DNA of 36,840 nucleotides, from the NCBI GenBank assembly GCA_903928965.1, contig CAIYSZ010000021.1, positions 1 to 36,840 on the forward strand, read 5' to 3'. The stretch comes from an uncultured Pseudomonadota bacterium (GTDB taxonomy: Bacteria > Pseudomonadota > Gammaproteobacteria > Methylococcales > Methylomonadaceae). Under the pieces are notes generated by a model. The model had not been told where the DNA came from and made no database searches. It saw only the letters and a list, made by a program, of their open reading frames with translations. Position 1 is the stretch's first letter, and every line of letters starts with the position of its first letter. Below are positions 1 through 9,000 of the stretch, piece by piece. Made by a program: the position numbers and the translations under genes.

Positions 1-51
1 CGCATAGGAGGTTAGTTCCTTCTTGGATTCTTTAAGCTTAAAACGTGCCAT
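1..51 (-). CDS. 5' end of a gene running off the window, possibly IS1380-type transposase
   Basis: An ATG on the minus strand at 51-49 opens a frame that stays open to the window edge and encodes 17 residues, MARFKLKESKKELTSYA. From memory of the family, the Lys-rich start followed by a 'LTSYAG'-like motif resembles the N-terminus of IS1380-family transposases, which suggests the right end of an insertion sequence. Only 17 codons are visible, so this is a weak identification. No terminal inverted repeat or target duplication can be tested because the other end of the element is outside the window. It lies downstream of hldD on the same strand. Confidence 0.35.
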   Translation of the reverse strand, partial: MARFKLKESKKELTSYA

Positions 52-145
52 AGTCAAAATGGGTGAATAGCGCAAAGCTGTATTATAACTTATTTATCAT
101 ATGCTTGTGGCCGTTTTGCGTGAATTTAACACGGATTCAGGTTTA

Positions 146-166
146 ACATAATGCAGCGCATTATGT
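146..166. repeat. Perfect 9-bp inverted repeat with 3-nt loop
   Basis: Arms ACATAATGC (146-154) and GCATTATGT (158-166) are perfect complements around AGC. The hairpin lies 35 bases beyond the hldD stop codon in the direction of transcription and upstream of the partial gene at 1-51. It could be a weak terminator (no strong U-tract follows) or an operator for the partial gene. The choice cannot be made from sequence alone. Confidence 0.4.
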
Positions 167-200
167 CACAAGCAGTTTAAGCGTTCCAATAAAATTTGCC

Positions 201-1145
201 CTAACCACCCAGCCACCCCAAATAAAGCGGCACGCCCTGCTCAACGGTTTTAAATTCGACATCACAGCCGGCGGCGCGCAACTGGCTTAAATCCGCCTCG
301 GTAAAACTTTGATAGCAACCCTTAAGGTGCTCTGGGAAAGGAATATACTGCAACTCGCCGCGCTGGTGATAGGCCAACACCGCCCGCGCCACATCGTTAA
401 AGGTTTGGCTACGCCCGGTGCCGGCATTGAAAATGCCTGAAACGCCCGGATGATCCAAAAACCATAAATTGACGTCCACCACATCACCGACATAAACAAA
501 ATCACGGCGTTGCTCGCCGTCGGCATAACCATCGCAACCGGAAAATAATTTCACCGCCCCGGTTTGCAATAACTGATTATGCAAATGAAACGCCACGCTA
601 GCCATGGCGCCTTTATGCGCTTCGCGCGGCCCGTAGACATTAAAATAGCGCAAGCCCACCACTTGCGCCGTCTGCTCGTTTTGATGCCGGCGCACGTATT
701 GATCAAACTGAAACTTAGAATAACCGTAAACGTTCAACGGCGATTCACATGCCAATTCTTCGGCGAAACGCTTGCCGCCGCCGTAAACCGCGGCGCTGGA
801 AGCGTAAATAAAAGGTATTTTATGCCGCTGACAAAAATGATAAAGAATTTTACTATATTCGTAATTATTCTCCATCATATAACGCCCGTCCCACTCAGTC
901 GTGGTGGAGCACGCGCCTTGATGAAACACCGCCTCAATAGTCGTAACAGGCAAATCGCCTTGTTGCAGGCGGCGCAAAAATTCGTGCTTATCCAAATAAT
1001 CGGCGATGCGACACTCTAACAGATTACGGTATTTAATACCGTTTTGCAGATTATCCACCACCCATATATCATCATAACCGCGAGCGTTCAGGGCCAGCGT
1101 CAAATTGCCGCCGATAAACCCGGCGCCCCCGGTTACGATAATCAT
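201..1145 (-). CDS. hldD: ADP-L-glycero-D-manno-heptose-6-epimerase
   Basis: This cytoplasmic enzyme converts ADP-D-glycero-beta-D-manno-heptose to the L-glycero form used in the lipopolysaccharide inner core. It is an extended short-chain dehydrogenase of 314 residues, the normal length for HldD/RfaD. The NADP-binding glycine motif GGAGFIG is at residues 6-12. The active-site region shows Ser117 in YASSAAVYG and the YxxxK pair Tyr140/Lys144 (YGYSK). The family-typical stretches [12 protein letters not shown] and [13 protein letters not shown] are intact. It is the last gene of the rpsF-rpsR-DUF2232-rplI unit, starting 6 bases after the rplI stop, so it is probably cotranscribed with ribosomal genes. 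That arrangement is less common than rplI followed by dnaB. Identification is confident. Confidence 0.96.
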   Translation of the reverse strand: MIIVTGGAGFIGGNLTLALNARGYDDIWVVDNLQNGIKYRNLLECRIADYLDKHEFLRRLQQGDLPVTTIEAVFHQGACSTTTEWDGRYMMENNYEYSKILYHFCQRHKIPFIYASSAAVYGGGKRFAEELACESPLNVYGYSKFQFDQYVRRHQNEQTAQVVGLRYFNVYGPREAHKGAMASVAFHLHNQLLQTGAVKLFSGCDGYADGEQRRDFVYVGDVVDVNLWFLDHPGVSGIFNAGTGRSQTFNDVARAVLAYHQRGELQYIPFPEHLKGCYQSFTEADLSQLRAAGCDVEFKTVEQGVPLYLGWLGG

Positions 1146-1151
1146 GACCGC

Positions 1152-1598
1152 TTATTCCGCGACAATTTTAATCGGCAGGGTTACCACAACATCGGTATGC
1201 AAATTAAAATCGATCTCGTATTCACCGACAACCCGAATAACACCCTTAGGTAAACGCACTTCGTGTTTTTCCACGCTAACCCCGGCGGCAGTAACCGCAT
1301 CGGCGATGGTATGCGTGCCTACGGAACCGAACAACCGGCCTTCGTCGCCGGATTTATGCGCAATCGACACGGTCAACGCTTTCAAAGCCTCGGCCCGCGC
1401 CTGCGCGGCAGCCAATTTATCCGCCGCTTGCTTCTCCAAATCGGCGCGGCGTTCCTCAAACTCTTTAATTTTGGCTGGAGTCGCCAACGCCGCCTTGCCT
1501 TGCGGGATTAAAAAATTTCTGCCGTAACCCGGCTTGACCGAAACCTTATCTCCTAAGTTGCCAAGGTTAGCGGTTTTTTCCAGAAGAATAACTTCCAT
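1152..1598 (-). CDS. rplI: 50S ribosomal protein L9
   Basis: L9 binds 23S rRNA through its N-terminal domain and holds a second globular domain away from the ribosome on a long helix. The 148-residue length is the family norm. The N-terminal signature [19 protein letters not shown] and the following [16 protein letters not shown] are canonical. The central Ala/Lys/Glu-rich segment (about residues 42-75) is the connecting helix, and the C-terminal domain holds [11 protein letters not shown]. It lies between the DUF2232 membrane protein and hldD, with 2 and 6 intergenic bases, which implies one transcript. Nothing is unusual in the protein. Confidence 0.98.
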   Translation of the reverse strand: MEVILLEKTANLGNLGDKVSVKPGYGRNFLIPQGKAALATPAKIKEFEERRADLEKQAADKLAAAQARAEALKALTVSIAHKSGDEGRLFGSVGTHTIADAVTAAGVSVEKHEVRLPKGVIRVVGEYEIDFNLHTDVVVTLPIKIVAE

Positions 1599-1600
1599 CT

Positions 1601-2512
1601 CTAATTACCTCTATCAAATTTAAATTTATTCCGCAAATCCAGCCAGGCGTCAGCCAAGCCGCTAAATGCAACAATGGGCATGACATGCGGAATAGTAAAC
1701 AATGTAATGTAAAACACGGCCAGCCAAACCTGTGCGTTTTTGCCGCCAGCGAATAAACTGTGCAGCACCGCCACGCCGGTGAGCAAATACAACACCGACA
1801 AAACCACCAGCAAATTCAAGCTAATTTCCCCAGTAACGCCTGGGGCGGCATAACCAACCGCCGCCAGCGCCAACCAAGCGTAGGCCCAATTTCGATGCGG
1901 GCGCAAGGCTAAAAACTCCGTGCGGAATCCGCCGGGGTTATATAAGTCGGATTGCCACCAACGCGCCAAAAGCACGCCCATTATTAACCCTAAGGCGCTA
2001 CCCGCCGCCACGCCGCCGGTCACGTAAACCGCCGCCGCCCGCACGGAGCTTTGCACTACGTCTTGCGGCATATCCGGCTGCGAATCCAGCATCGGCTGAA
2101 ACATTTGCATCATGATGCCGCGCCAATATTCGGCAGGGTCGGGTTGTAGCCAAAAAAAGCCCAATACCATCAGCATGCCCAACGCAACCGCAGCCTCCAT
2201 CGCCACTTCCGGACGCCGCCCCTCGCGCAAAATGATGGCGATCACCCATACCGGCAACCACAGCACACTCGCGTAAGCCAAGGCGAACATCATGTCGCCG
2301 AGCAACACCTGGCTCAACACACCTGCCGCCAAGCAACTGCAAAGCAACACGTAAAGCCCTTCCTTGGCGCCCAAGCGCAAACCTACCAGGGCTACCGTGG
2401 CGGCGCTGACCATGCTGAACGGAGGAAACAACAAAGACAATAATGCCAACGTCGACGCCACCGTCATCGCCTGCAAACGGCCTTGCATGATATAAGCAGC
2501 CAAAAACCGCAC
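1601..2512 (-). CDS. DUF2232 family integral membrane protein (YybS-like)
   Basis: This is a 303-residue polytopic inner-membrane protein with about eight hydrophobic segments, starting with the Ala/Leu-rich stretch near residues 16-50 and ending near residue 290. The position between rpsR and rplI, the length and the general pattern match the DUF2232 family, which occupies this slot in many gamma- and betaproteobacteria. No catalytic motif is evident and the biochemical role of the family is not established. The predicted start gives [16 protein letters not shown]. The stop is 2 bases from the rplI start, so translation is likely coupled. I assign the family, not a function. Confidence 0.8.
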   Translation of the reverse strand: MRFLAAYIMQGRLQAMTVASTLALLSLLFPPFSMVSAATVALVGLRLGAKEGLYVLLCSCLAAGVLSQVLLGDMMFALAYASVLWLPVWVIAIILREGRRPEVAMEAAVALGMLMVLGFFWLQPDPAEYWRGIMMQMFQPMLDSQPDMPQDVVQSSVRAAAVYVTGGVAAGSALGLIMGVLLARWWQSDLYNPGGFRTEFLALRPHRNWAYAWLALAAVGYAAPGVTGEISLNLLVVLSVLYLLTGVAVLHSLFAGGKNAQVWLAVFYITLFTIPHVMPIVAFSGLADAWLDLRNKFKFDRGN

Positions 2513-2545
2513 CCTAATCTCCTCAGCCAGCCAGCCGCGTCTTGC

Positions 2546-2776
2546 TTATTTATGCGCGTCGCAAAACGGCAACAGGGCAAGAAATCGGGCTTGCTTAATC
2601 GCGGAGGTCAATTGCCGTTGGTATTTGGCGCTTGCTCCGGTAATGCGGCTCGGTATAATTTTTCCGGTTTCGGTAATGTACTCGCTCAGCAGATCGATAT
2701 CTTTATAATCGATGACTACCGCATCCTCGCCGCTGAAACGGCAACCTTTTTTACGTCTAATGTTATTACGCGCCAT
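2546..2776 (-). CDS. rpsR: 30S ribosomal protein S18
   Basis: S18 is a small 30S platform protein that forms a heterodimer with S6. The 76-residue product has the typical basic N-terminus ([13 protein letters not shown]) and the conserved core [25 protein letters not shown], followed by [21 protein letters not shown]. It sits 51 bases downstream of rpsF, as in most bacteria. The frame, length and conserved motifs leave no doubt. Confidence 0.98.
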   Translation of the reverse strand: MARNNIRRKKGCRFSGEDAVVIDYKDIDLLSEYITETGKIIPSRITGASAKYQRQLTSAIKQARFLALLPFCDAHK

Positions 2777-2827
2777 AAAATTCTGCTTCTCCCCTTTAAA
2801 ATAGGGTTTAAAATATTCGGGTTTAAA

Positions 2828-3259
2828 TTATTCGCTAACCGCTTCGGCAGGCGCCGCGGCCGGCCCATCCACGCTTTCGGTTTCCTCGGCATCCTCGTCG
2901 GACTCTTCCTTGGCCCGCGCGGCGGGTTTTTGGCCGTCGTTACCGCTCAAGGCGATAGGGGACGGCGCGCTGACCGCTTCATTTTTCAATAGCGTCAAAC
3001 TGCGCAACACCGCGTCGTTAAACCGGAAACTGCTCTCCAGCTCAGCCAGAGTGTCATTGTCGCATTCAATGTTCATCAGCACGTAATGCGCTTTGTGAAT
3101 TTTTTTGATAGGGTATGCCAAATGCCGGCGGCCCCAATCCTCAAGCCGGTGGATCGTGCCATTGGCCTCTTGTATGGTGGTTTTATAACGCTCAACCATG
3201 GCCGGAACCTGAGCGCTTTGATCAGGGTGTACCAGGAAGACGATTTCGTAATGTCGCAT
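2828..3259 (-). CDS. rpsF: 30S ribosomal protein S6
   Basis: S6 is a 30S platform protein that partners S18. The body (about residues 1-97) has the family signatures [30 protein letters not shown] and [14 protein letters not shown]. The protein has 143 residues, longer than a minimal S6 because of an acidic Ala/Glu/Asp-rich C-terminal tail (about 98-143). Variable tails of this kind are common in proteobacterial S6. A good Shine-Dalgarno, AAGGAG, precedes the ATG by 5 bases and supports the start. It is the first gene of the five-gene minus-strand operon. Confidence 0.97.
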   Translation of the reverse strand: MRHYEIVFLVHPDQSAQVPAMVERYKTTIQEANGTIHRLEDWGRRHLAYPIKKIHKAHYVLMNIECDNDTLAELESSFRFNDAVLRSLTLLKNEAVSAPSPIALSGNDGQKPAARAKEESDEDAEETESVDGPAAAPAEAVSE

Positions 3260-3631
3260 GACTTCTCCTTACGGTTTAGAACAGCCTCCCGCGCGCCAAA
3301 CGCGGTGAAGCAAGGAAATGAAGCTTAAGCCTCAAAAAGCCTTCTATTGTATTAAATTTACTGAAAATTTAAAAGAATTTTTTTCTAGCTCCACAAAAAA
3401 TAGCTGTCAATCCGACAATTTTTTTATAGTTGAATCTTGATTCATTCTCTTAAAAACATATAATGGTTTATTTAGCCTAAGGCTTTGAAAACCTAATTTT
3501 GTATATGTACAACCCGTTCGAGAACTTTATCGGCGCTGTACTTTATATACGCAAGCTTAAACTTGAAAGAGACTTCTTTAATAAAATTTTGCTCTTGAGG
3601 TTTTAGCCCAATTTGACCCACGCTCCGCGTA
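3260..3631. other. Divergent intergenic region, rpsF / DUF447
   Basis: These 372 bases separate the minus-strand ribosomal operon from the plus-strand mfnB group and should contain promoters for both. The part from 3340 to 3600 is AT-rich with runs of A and T. Apart from the rpsF leader hairpin and its Shine-Dalgarno I see no recognisable coding remnant, RNA gene or strong terminator. No single promoter hexamer pair stands out enough to be called. Confidence 0.5.
3289..3305 (-). promoter_or_regulatory. Candidate S6:S18 autoregulatory leader hairpin
   Basis: In the rpsF leader, about 30-46 bases before the start codon, the minus strand can form a hairpin with CCGCG and CGCGG arms around a 7-base loop. 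Many bacterial rpsF-rpsR operons carry a leader hairpin with a conserved CCG element bound by the S6:S18 dimer. The position and the CCG fit that pattern. I judged this by eye and did not fold it with a covariance model, so it remains a candidate. Confidence 0.35.
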
Positions 3632-4189
3632 ATGATTCAAGAAACCATAGTCACCACTATTGACGACGTCGGCAAGCCGCATATCGCGCCAATGGGTGTG
3701 CATTTACAGGCCGGCGGCGGTATTGCCATCCTGCCGTTCAAGCCATCGTTAACCTTAAGCAATTTATTAGCGACGCGGGCCGCTGTCATCAATTATTGCG
3801 ATGATGTGCGTATATTCGCCGGTTGTTTAACCGGACGCCGCGACTGGCCGCTGTCGCCCGCCGAAAAAATCAAGGGCTATTTTCTTTCCGCCGCCTTGGC
3901 CCACGCTGAATTGGAGTTGCGGCAAGTTGAAGACGACCCGGTTCGTCCGCGCTTGATTTGCATACCGATTCATAACGTCAACCACGCACCGTTTCAAGGT
4001 TTCAACCGCGCGCAACATTCCGTGCTGGAAGCCGCCATCCTGGTCAGCCGCCTTGGCCGGCTGCCGTGGGATAAAATAAATAGCGAACTCGAGTATCTGC
4101 GCATAGGGCTGGAAAAAACCGCCGGCGAACGCGAATGGCAGGCCTGGAGTTGGCTTATGGAATTAATCGAACACTACCGCAGTAACTAG
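3632..4189 (+). CDS. DUF447 family protein (FMN-binding split-barrel type)
   Basis: The 185-residue protein begins MIQETIVTTIDDVGKPHIAPMGVHL, the flavin-reductase-like split-barrel opening seen in DUF447 proteins, and continues with ILPFKPSLTLSNL and a helical C-terminal half. DUF447 proteins are known mainly from methanogens and from methylotrophs that use tetrahydromethanopterin and methanofuran. The next gene, 13 bases on, is mfnB, which supports a role in C1-cofactor metabolism. The exact reaction is unknown. The start is the only ATG after an in-frame stop at 3614, and no clear Shine-Dalgarno precedes it. It is the first gene of a run extending to uup. Confidence 0.7.
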   Translation: MIQETIVTTIDDVGKPHIAPMGVHLQAGGGIAILPFKPSLTLSNLLATRAAVINYCDDVRIFAGCLTGRRDWPLSPAEKIKGYFLSAALAHAELELRQVEDDPVRPRLICIPIHNVNHAPFQGFNRAQHSVLEAAILVSRLGRLPWDKINSELEYLRIGLEKTAGEREWQAWSWLMELIEHYRSN

Positions 4190-4202
4190 GAGTCACATCC
4201 CC

Positions 4203-4910
4203 ATGAGTTCCATACTCGCAAGCGTAAGCAACCTACAAGAAGCCCTACAGGCGGAAAAGCTTAACGTGGATATTATAGACCTTAAACAACCCAATTTGGG
4301 CGCATTAGGCGCACTAAATTGGGGCGAGGTAAAATCCATAGTTAAACAATTAAAACCTTCCAGCTTAGTCAGCGCCACCGTCGGCGATCTGCCGATGTCG
4401 CCGGAAATTCTGTTGAACGAAGTGCAAAAAATGTTTTACACCGGCGTGGATTACATCAAAATCGGCTTCTTTCCAGAAGGGGATTGGAACGCATGCCTGC
4501 AAGCCATCATTCCATTCGCCGGCAAAGACCCTGATTTAGTAGTGGTTATGTTCGCGGATTGTAAACCGGATTTCAATTTTATTCCCAAACTAGCGGCGGC
4601 GGGCGTTCGCGGCATCATGCTGGACACGCGCGATAAAAGCCATGGCTCGCTAACCGAGGTTTGCAGCATCTCAGAATTGAAAAACTTTATTTATCTCAGC
4701 CGCCGGGCCGGCCTACTCACCGGTTTAGCAGGCTCTTTGAATATCAGCCACCTACCGGAATTATTGCCGCTAAACGCCGATTATCTAGGGTTCAGAGGCG
4801 GCATTTGCCATCAATTCGACCGCACCTCAAGCCTGGACCCGCAAAAAATTATAGAAATCAGACAATTTTTAGTTCATTATAACATACCGGAATATAACCA
4901 AGTCGTATAA
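4203..4910 (+). CDS. mfnB: (5-formylfuran-3-yl)methyl phosphate synthase
   Basis: MfnB condenses two glyceraldehyde-3-phosphate molecules to the furan precursor of methanofuran, the C1 carrier of the formaldehyde-oxidation pathway in methanogens and aerobic methylotrophs. The 235-residue protein has the family TIM-barrel pattern. The DIIDLKQPNLGALGA motif (Asp26, Lys28) matches the Schiff-base lysine region described for the archaeal enzyme. Lys86 in YIKIGF and Lys145 in LDTRDK are also conserved positions. The C-terminal GFRGGICHQFDRTSSL matches the phosphate-binding end of the family. It follows the DUF447 gene by 13 bases. The residue equivalences are from memory of the family and were not aligned. 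Confidence 0.88.
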   Translation: MSSILASVSNLQEALQAEKLNVDIIDLKQPNLGALGALNWGEVKSIVKQLKPSSLVSATVGDLPMSPEILLNEVQKMFYTGVDYIKIGFFPEGDWNACLQAIIPFAGKDPDLVVVMFADCKPDFNFIPKLAAAGVRGIMLDTRDKSHGSLTEVCSISELKNFIYLSRRAGLLTGLAGSLNISHLPELLPLNADYLGFRGGICHQFDRTSSLDPQKIIEIRQFLVHYNIPEYNQVV

Positions 4911-4935
4911 CCCCAAGCCCTAACAAATCAGACGC

Positions 4936-5850
4936 ATGCAAAACACCTTGCTGCAAATGACAGCGATCATGCTTTGCGGCGCGCTATGGGGCGTGTTCGC
5001 CCCGAACGGGCTTTCCGCGCAACAAGCGCGTCTGGCGCTAACTTCGGCAGTCTACTACTTTTTTCTGCCCGCCATGATCCTGCAAGTGCTGTGGCATGCG
5101 GACATAGGCTGGAGCTCCCTGCAATATAGCGCCTTGGGCTGCGTCAGCATCGCAGTCTGCCTCCTTTGCGCTTGGGTGCTGACTAAAATATGGCGCTGCG
5201 ACAAACCCACCGCCGGAGCCATGTTACTGGCCGCCGCCTTTCCTAACGTCACCTACCTCGGCTTGCCGGTGCTGGAACAAACCTTTGGCGCATGGTCGCG
5301 TTCCGTGGTGATTCAAATCGACCTATTCGCCACCGCGCCCATGGTGTATACCATCGGCGTGATGCTAGCGCGGCATTACGGAGACGCCAGCGACGAAAAT
5401 CGCCGCCACCCGCTTGCATTTCTGAACACGCCGCCGTTTTGGGCCGTTTTTCTGGCCGTGAGCCTGAATCTGAGCAACGCCCCTTGTCCGGAATGGCTGG
5501 ACGGCATGTTGCTCAAATGCTCCGCCGCCGTGGCCCCAATCATGATATTCTCGCTCGGCATGGCGCTCAGCGTGCGCGGCTTGCACCCGTCCGTGCTAGG
5601 CCATCTACTGCCCATCATTCTGATCAAGCTGTTTGCGCAACCGTATACCGCCCGTTTTCTAGCCGGCTACAGCCAACTCGAAGCGGCGCAAAAAGCCGCC
5701 GCGATTTTGGATTTGGCCATGCCCAGCATGATAGTCGGCATCGTGCTTTGCGACCGTTACCGCCTGAACAGCAGCCTATACGCCAACGGCGTCACCGTCA
5801 CCACCGCCGCATCTTGGCTCAGCCTGCCCTATTGGTATCAATCGCCATGA
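4936..5850 (+). CDS. AEC (auxin efflux carrier) family transporter
   Basis: This is a 304-residue inner-membrane permease with about ten hydrophobic segments, the usual size of bacterial AEC/BASS-like carriers. Recognisable features are the N-terminal LLQMTAIMLCGALWGV, the central FPNVTYLGLPVLEQTFG motif typical of the first repeat, and the C-terminal LDLAMPSMIVGIVLCDRYRLN matching the second repeat. Bacterial members export or import small organic acids; the substrate cannot be read from sequence. The gene lies 25 bases after mfnB, and its TGA stop overlaps the start of the cinA-like gene (ATGA at 5847-5850), so translation is coupled. Confidence 0.85.
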   Translation: MQNTLLQMTAIMLCGALWGVFAPNGLSAQQARLALTSAVYYFFLPAMILQVLWHADIGWSSLQYSALGCVSIAVCLLCAWVLTKIWRCDKPTAGAMLLAAAFPNVTYLGLPVLEQTFGAWSRSVVIQIDLFATAPMVYTIGVMLARHYGDASDENRRHPLAFLNTPPFWAVFLAVSLNLSNAPCPEWLDGMLLKCSAAVAPIMIFSLGMALSVRGLHPSVLGHLLPIILIKLFAQPYTARFLAGYSQLEAAQKAAAILDLAMPSMIVGIVLCDRYRLNSSLYANGVTVTTAASWLSLPYWYQSP

Positions 5851-7046
5851 GCGCGGTCGCGGAGATATTTTCCCAAGGCGAGGAACTCATCGCCGGCCAT
5901 ATCGCCGACACTAACGCCGCCTGGCTATCACAACAATTATTGCAACTCGGTCTCAAGGTCAGCCGCCACACCGCCGTCGGCGACGACCTAGACGCACTCG
6001 CCGCCTTGTTCACTGAAATTTCCGGCCGCGCCGATTGCTGCATCTGCACCGGCGGCTTAGGACCAACCCGCGACGATTTAACCTCCGAGGCGCTTAGCCG
6101 CGCCAGCGGCCGCGAATTACTATTCGACCCGGAAGCGTACCGAAACATCGAAGACTATTTTCAGAGCCGCGGTCGCGCCATGCCGGAAATCAACCGCAAG
6201 CAAGCCCTGCTGCCGCAAGGCGCGGAGCGCATCGACAATCCAACCGGTACCGCGCCCGGCTATAGCCTGCGCCTCGGGCGCTGTTTATTTATCTGCCTGC
6301 CCGGCGTGCCGGCTGAAATGCAAGCCATGTTCCAGACCCAAGCGCAAGCGCGCTTGCAACGCGAATTCAACTTAAGCCCTGACCGCTTCATCACCTTAAG
6401 ATGCGTAGGCCTCGGCGAATCAGCCATGGAGCAGCGCTTGCAAACACTGCACTTGCCGCCGCGCGTGCAACTCGGCTTCCGCGCCGCGCCGGACGAAGTG
6501 CAAGCCAAGCTACGCCTGCCGCGCGATTTTCCCGAAGCCGGTAAAACCGAACTGGTGGCGCAAATCGCCGCCTTGCTCGGCGACGCGGTGTACGCCGTCG
6601 ACGAACCGCCGGAGCGACCCGGCGGCTCCTTGCTTGACGCCGTGGGCGATGAATTACACCGCCGCCGCGCCAGCCTGAGCCTGTCCGAAAGCCTAAGTCA
6701 CGGCCTGTTGGCCCAGCAATGCTGGGGCCGGAACTGGTTGCGGCGCGCCGACATTCACGGCCCGGAGCTCGCCCCCGGCGACCCGGCCGCCATACTGCGC
6801 GCTGAAGCGGAAAATTTCATACGCGCCCATCCCGCCGACTATGCCTTGTTGCAACGTTACCGGTTAACGCCCGAGACGCCAGCGCCGCTCGCCGGCCTGG
6901 TCTTGTATAATGCCCTGCTAACCGGCGGCGGATTCAAATACGCCGAACACCGGCTGCTCGGCCGCTTGCCGCACTTGCAACAACAAGCGGCGGCGCTTAC
7001 CCTGGACCTGCTCAGACGCCATCTTCGCCCAACCGTATGCCATTAA
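5847..7046 (+). CDS. cinA: CinA family protein with degenerate C-terminal deamidase domain
   Basis: The start at 5847 overlaps the previous stop as ATGA and gives 399 residues beginning MSAVAEIFSQGEELIAG. A longer frame open from 5292 lies inside the transporter gene and is not used. Residues about 4-170 form the MoCF/molybdopterin-binding-like domain of CinA, with the hallmark GGLGPTRDDLT, NPTGTAPG and LPGVPAEM motifs. A linker domain follows. From about residue 265 the region that should be the nicotinamide-mononucleotide deamidase (PncC-like) domain is present but decayed: the expected ESCTGG loop reads ESLSHG (281-286), and the Tyr...Lys segment after it is missing. N-terminal activity (ADP-ribose pyrophosphatase in studied CinA proteins) may remain; NMN deamidation probably does not. 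The 3' end overlaps uup by 10 bases. Confidence 0.85.
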   Translation: MSAVAEIFSQGEELIAGHIADTNAAWLSQQLLQLGLKVSRHTAVGDDLDALAALFTEISGRADCCICTGGLGPTRDDLTSEALSRASGRELLFDPEAYRNIEDYFQSRGRAMPEINRKQALLPQGAERIDNPTGTAPGYSLRLGRCLFICLPGVPAEMQAMFQTQAQARLQREFNLSPDRFITLRCVGLGESAMEQRLQTLHLPPRVQLGFRAAPDEVQAKLRLPRDFPEAGKTELVAQIAALLGDAVYAVDEPPERPGGSLLDAVGDELHRRRASLSLSESLSHGLLAQQCWGRNWLRRADIHGPELAPGDPAAILRAEAENFIRAHPADYALLQRYRLTPETPAPLAGLVLYNALLTGGGFKYAEHRLLGRLPHLQQQAAALTLDLLRRHLRPTVCH

Positions 7047-8941
7047 TTCGCCTTAACCAAGTTTCCATCGCCTTCGGCACGCACCTGTTGCTGGACCAAG
7101 CCGGTTTCCAACTCGACCCTGGCGAACGCGTCGGCCTACTCGGCCGCAACGGCGAAGGTAAATCCACGCTAATGAAAATCATCGCCGGCGACATCTACGC
7201 CGACCACGGCGAAATCTGGCGCCAGCCCGGCCTAAGGCTAGCCTGGCTGGAACAAGCGCCGGAACTGGACCCGGCGCACACAGTGTATGAAGCCGTGGCC
7301 GCCGGGCTCGGACAACTCGGCGACCTAATCGTGCAATATCACCAACGACTGGCGCGCATGGAAAACGGCGAAGCCTCCGAAGCTTTTCTGGCCGAACTGG
7401 GCCAAATTCAGCACCAACTGGAATCGCAACAAGGCTGGCTGCTGCAACAACGCGTGGAAACCGTGCTGGACAAACTGCAACTGCCGGCCGACGCCATGGC
7501 CGCCAGCCTGTCGGGGGGCTGGAAGCGCCGCGTAGCCCTGGCGCGAGCGCTGGTCACCGACCCGGAAGTATTATTACTGGACGAGCCGACCAACCACTTG
7601 GATTTTGAAAGCATTAGCTGGCTTGAAGAGCAAATCCTCAATTTCGAGGGCGCGGTGCTATTCGTAACCCATGACCGCGCGTTTCTACAAAAACTGGCCA
7701 CCCGGATTCTAGACCTTGACCGCGGCAAACTGACCAGTTGGGCTTGCGGTTATCAGGATTACCTGCGCCGCAAGGCCGCCGTACTGGAAGACGAAGCCAA
7801 CCAAAACGCCGAATTCGACAAAAAACTAGCCAAGGAAGAAGCCTGGATCAGGCAAGGCGTCAAAGCGCGCCGTACCCGTAACGAAGGCCGGGTACGCGCC
7901 CTCAAGGCCTTGCGCGCCGAACGCGCCGAGCGCCGAGAACAGCAAGGTTCGGCCAAACTAAGCATCCAGCGCGCCGGCAATTCCGCCAAAAAAGTAATTG
8001 AGGCCAAAAACGTCAGCTTCACCTATGGCGACAAAACCATCATCCGGGATTTTTCCACGATCATCGAACGCGGCGACAAAATCGGCTTACTCGGCCCCAA
8101 CGGCGCGGGCAAATCCACCCTGCTGAAACTGCTGCTCGGCCAACTTATACCCACCCGTGGGGAAGTAGAACTAGGGCCGAATTTGCAAATCGCCTACTTT
8201 GACCAACTCCGCGAACAACTAGACCCGGAAGCCACCGTCGCCGACAGCGTGCTGGACGGCGGCGAATTCATAGACGTCGGCGACGGCAAACGCCACGTCA
8301 TGTCCTACCTGGCCGATTTTCTGTTCGCCCCGGCCCGCGCCCGCTCCCCGGTCAAAAGCCTGTCCGGCGGCGAAAAAAACCGGCTGCTGCTGGCCCGCTT
8401 GTTCACCAAACCGGCCAATCTCATTGTCATGGACGAACCGACCAACGATTTGGATTTAGAGACTCTGGAAATTCTGGAAGAAAAACTGGTCAACTTCAGC
8501 GGCTCCCTCCTGCTGGTCAGCCATGACCGCGCCTTTTTGGACAACGTAGTCACCAACGTACTGGTGTTCGCCGGCGACGGCAAAATAGAGGAATACATAG
8601 GCGGCTACGCCGATTGGCAAGCCCAAGCCTCCCGCGCCCCTGCTGCGGCTGCGGCGGAAACCGCGAAACCCGTGGCTGAACCCAGCAAAAAGGAAAAACC
8701 GAAAAACGCCGGCCAGAAAAAACTCAGCTTCAACGAACAACGCGAATTTGAACAACTGCCCGCCCGCATCGAAACCCTGGAGCAAAGCCTAGAGCAACAA
8801 AACGCGGCCATCAACAGCCCCGCATTCTACAAACAAAGCCCGGAAACCGTCGCCGCCGCCCTAGCCGCCCTGCAACAAACCGAAACCGAACTCACCAACG
8901 CCTACCAGCGCTGGGAGTCGCTTGATGCAAAGGTTAATTAA
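7037..8941 (+). CDS. uup: ABC-F family ATPase Uup
   Basis: This is a soluble ABC-F protein with two nucleotide-binding domains and no membrane segment, 634 residues, the usual length of Uup. Domain 1 has Walker A GRNGEGKS, signature LSGGWKRR and Walker B LLLDEPTNHLD. Domain 2 has GPNGAGKS, LSGGEKNR and LIVMDEPTNDLD. The charged linker between them (about 240-320) and the C-terminal coiled coil (about 560-634), preceded by an Ala/Pro/Lys-rich linker, are the features that separate Uup from EttA and YheS. Uup is linked to ribosome function and to suppression of transposon precise excision. It overlaps cinA by 10 bases and ends the plus-strand run. Confidence 0.93.
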   Translation: MPLIRLNQVSIAFGTHLLLDQAGFQLDPGERVGLLGRNGEGKSTLMKIIAGDIYADHGEIWRQPGLRLAWLEQAPELDPAHTVYEAVAAGLGQLGDLIVQYHQRLARMENGEASEAFLAELGQIQHQLESQQGWLLQQRVETVLDKLQLPADAMAASLSGGWKRRVALARALVTDPEVLLLDEPTNHLDFESISWLEEQILNFEGAVLFVTHDRAFLQKLATRILDLDRGKLTSWACGYQDYLRRKAAVLEDEANQNAEFDKKLAKEEAWIRQGVKARRTRNEGRVRALKALRAERAERREQQGSAKLSIQRAGNSAKKVIEAKNVSFTYGDKTIIRDFSTIIERGDKIGLLGPNGAGKSTLLKLLLGQLIPTRGEVELGPNLQIAYFDQLREQLDPEATVADSVLDGGEFIDVGDGKRHVMSYLADFLFAPARARSPVKSLSGGEKNRLLLARLFTKPANLIVMDEPTNDLDLETLEILEEKLVNFSGSLLLVSHDRAFLDNVVTNVLVFAGDGKIEEYIGGYADWQAQASRAPAAAAAETAKPVAEPSKKEKPKNAGQKKLSFNEQREFEQLPARIETLEQSLEQQNAAINSPAFYKQSPETVAAALAALQQTETELTNAYQRWESLDAKVN

Positions 8942-9000
8942 ACAGAGGCCTAACCAAAACCATACGCTCTAAAAATCGATGAAATTAGTAAAATAATAAA

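Noticed and set aside
5292..5846. Upstream extension of the CinA-like frame
   Set aside because: It is open in another frame inside the AEC transporter gene and encodes Arg/His-rich sequence without family resemblance; the ATGA overlap at 5847 gives the normal CinA N-terminus.
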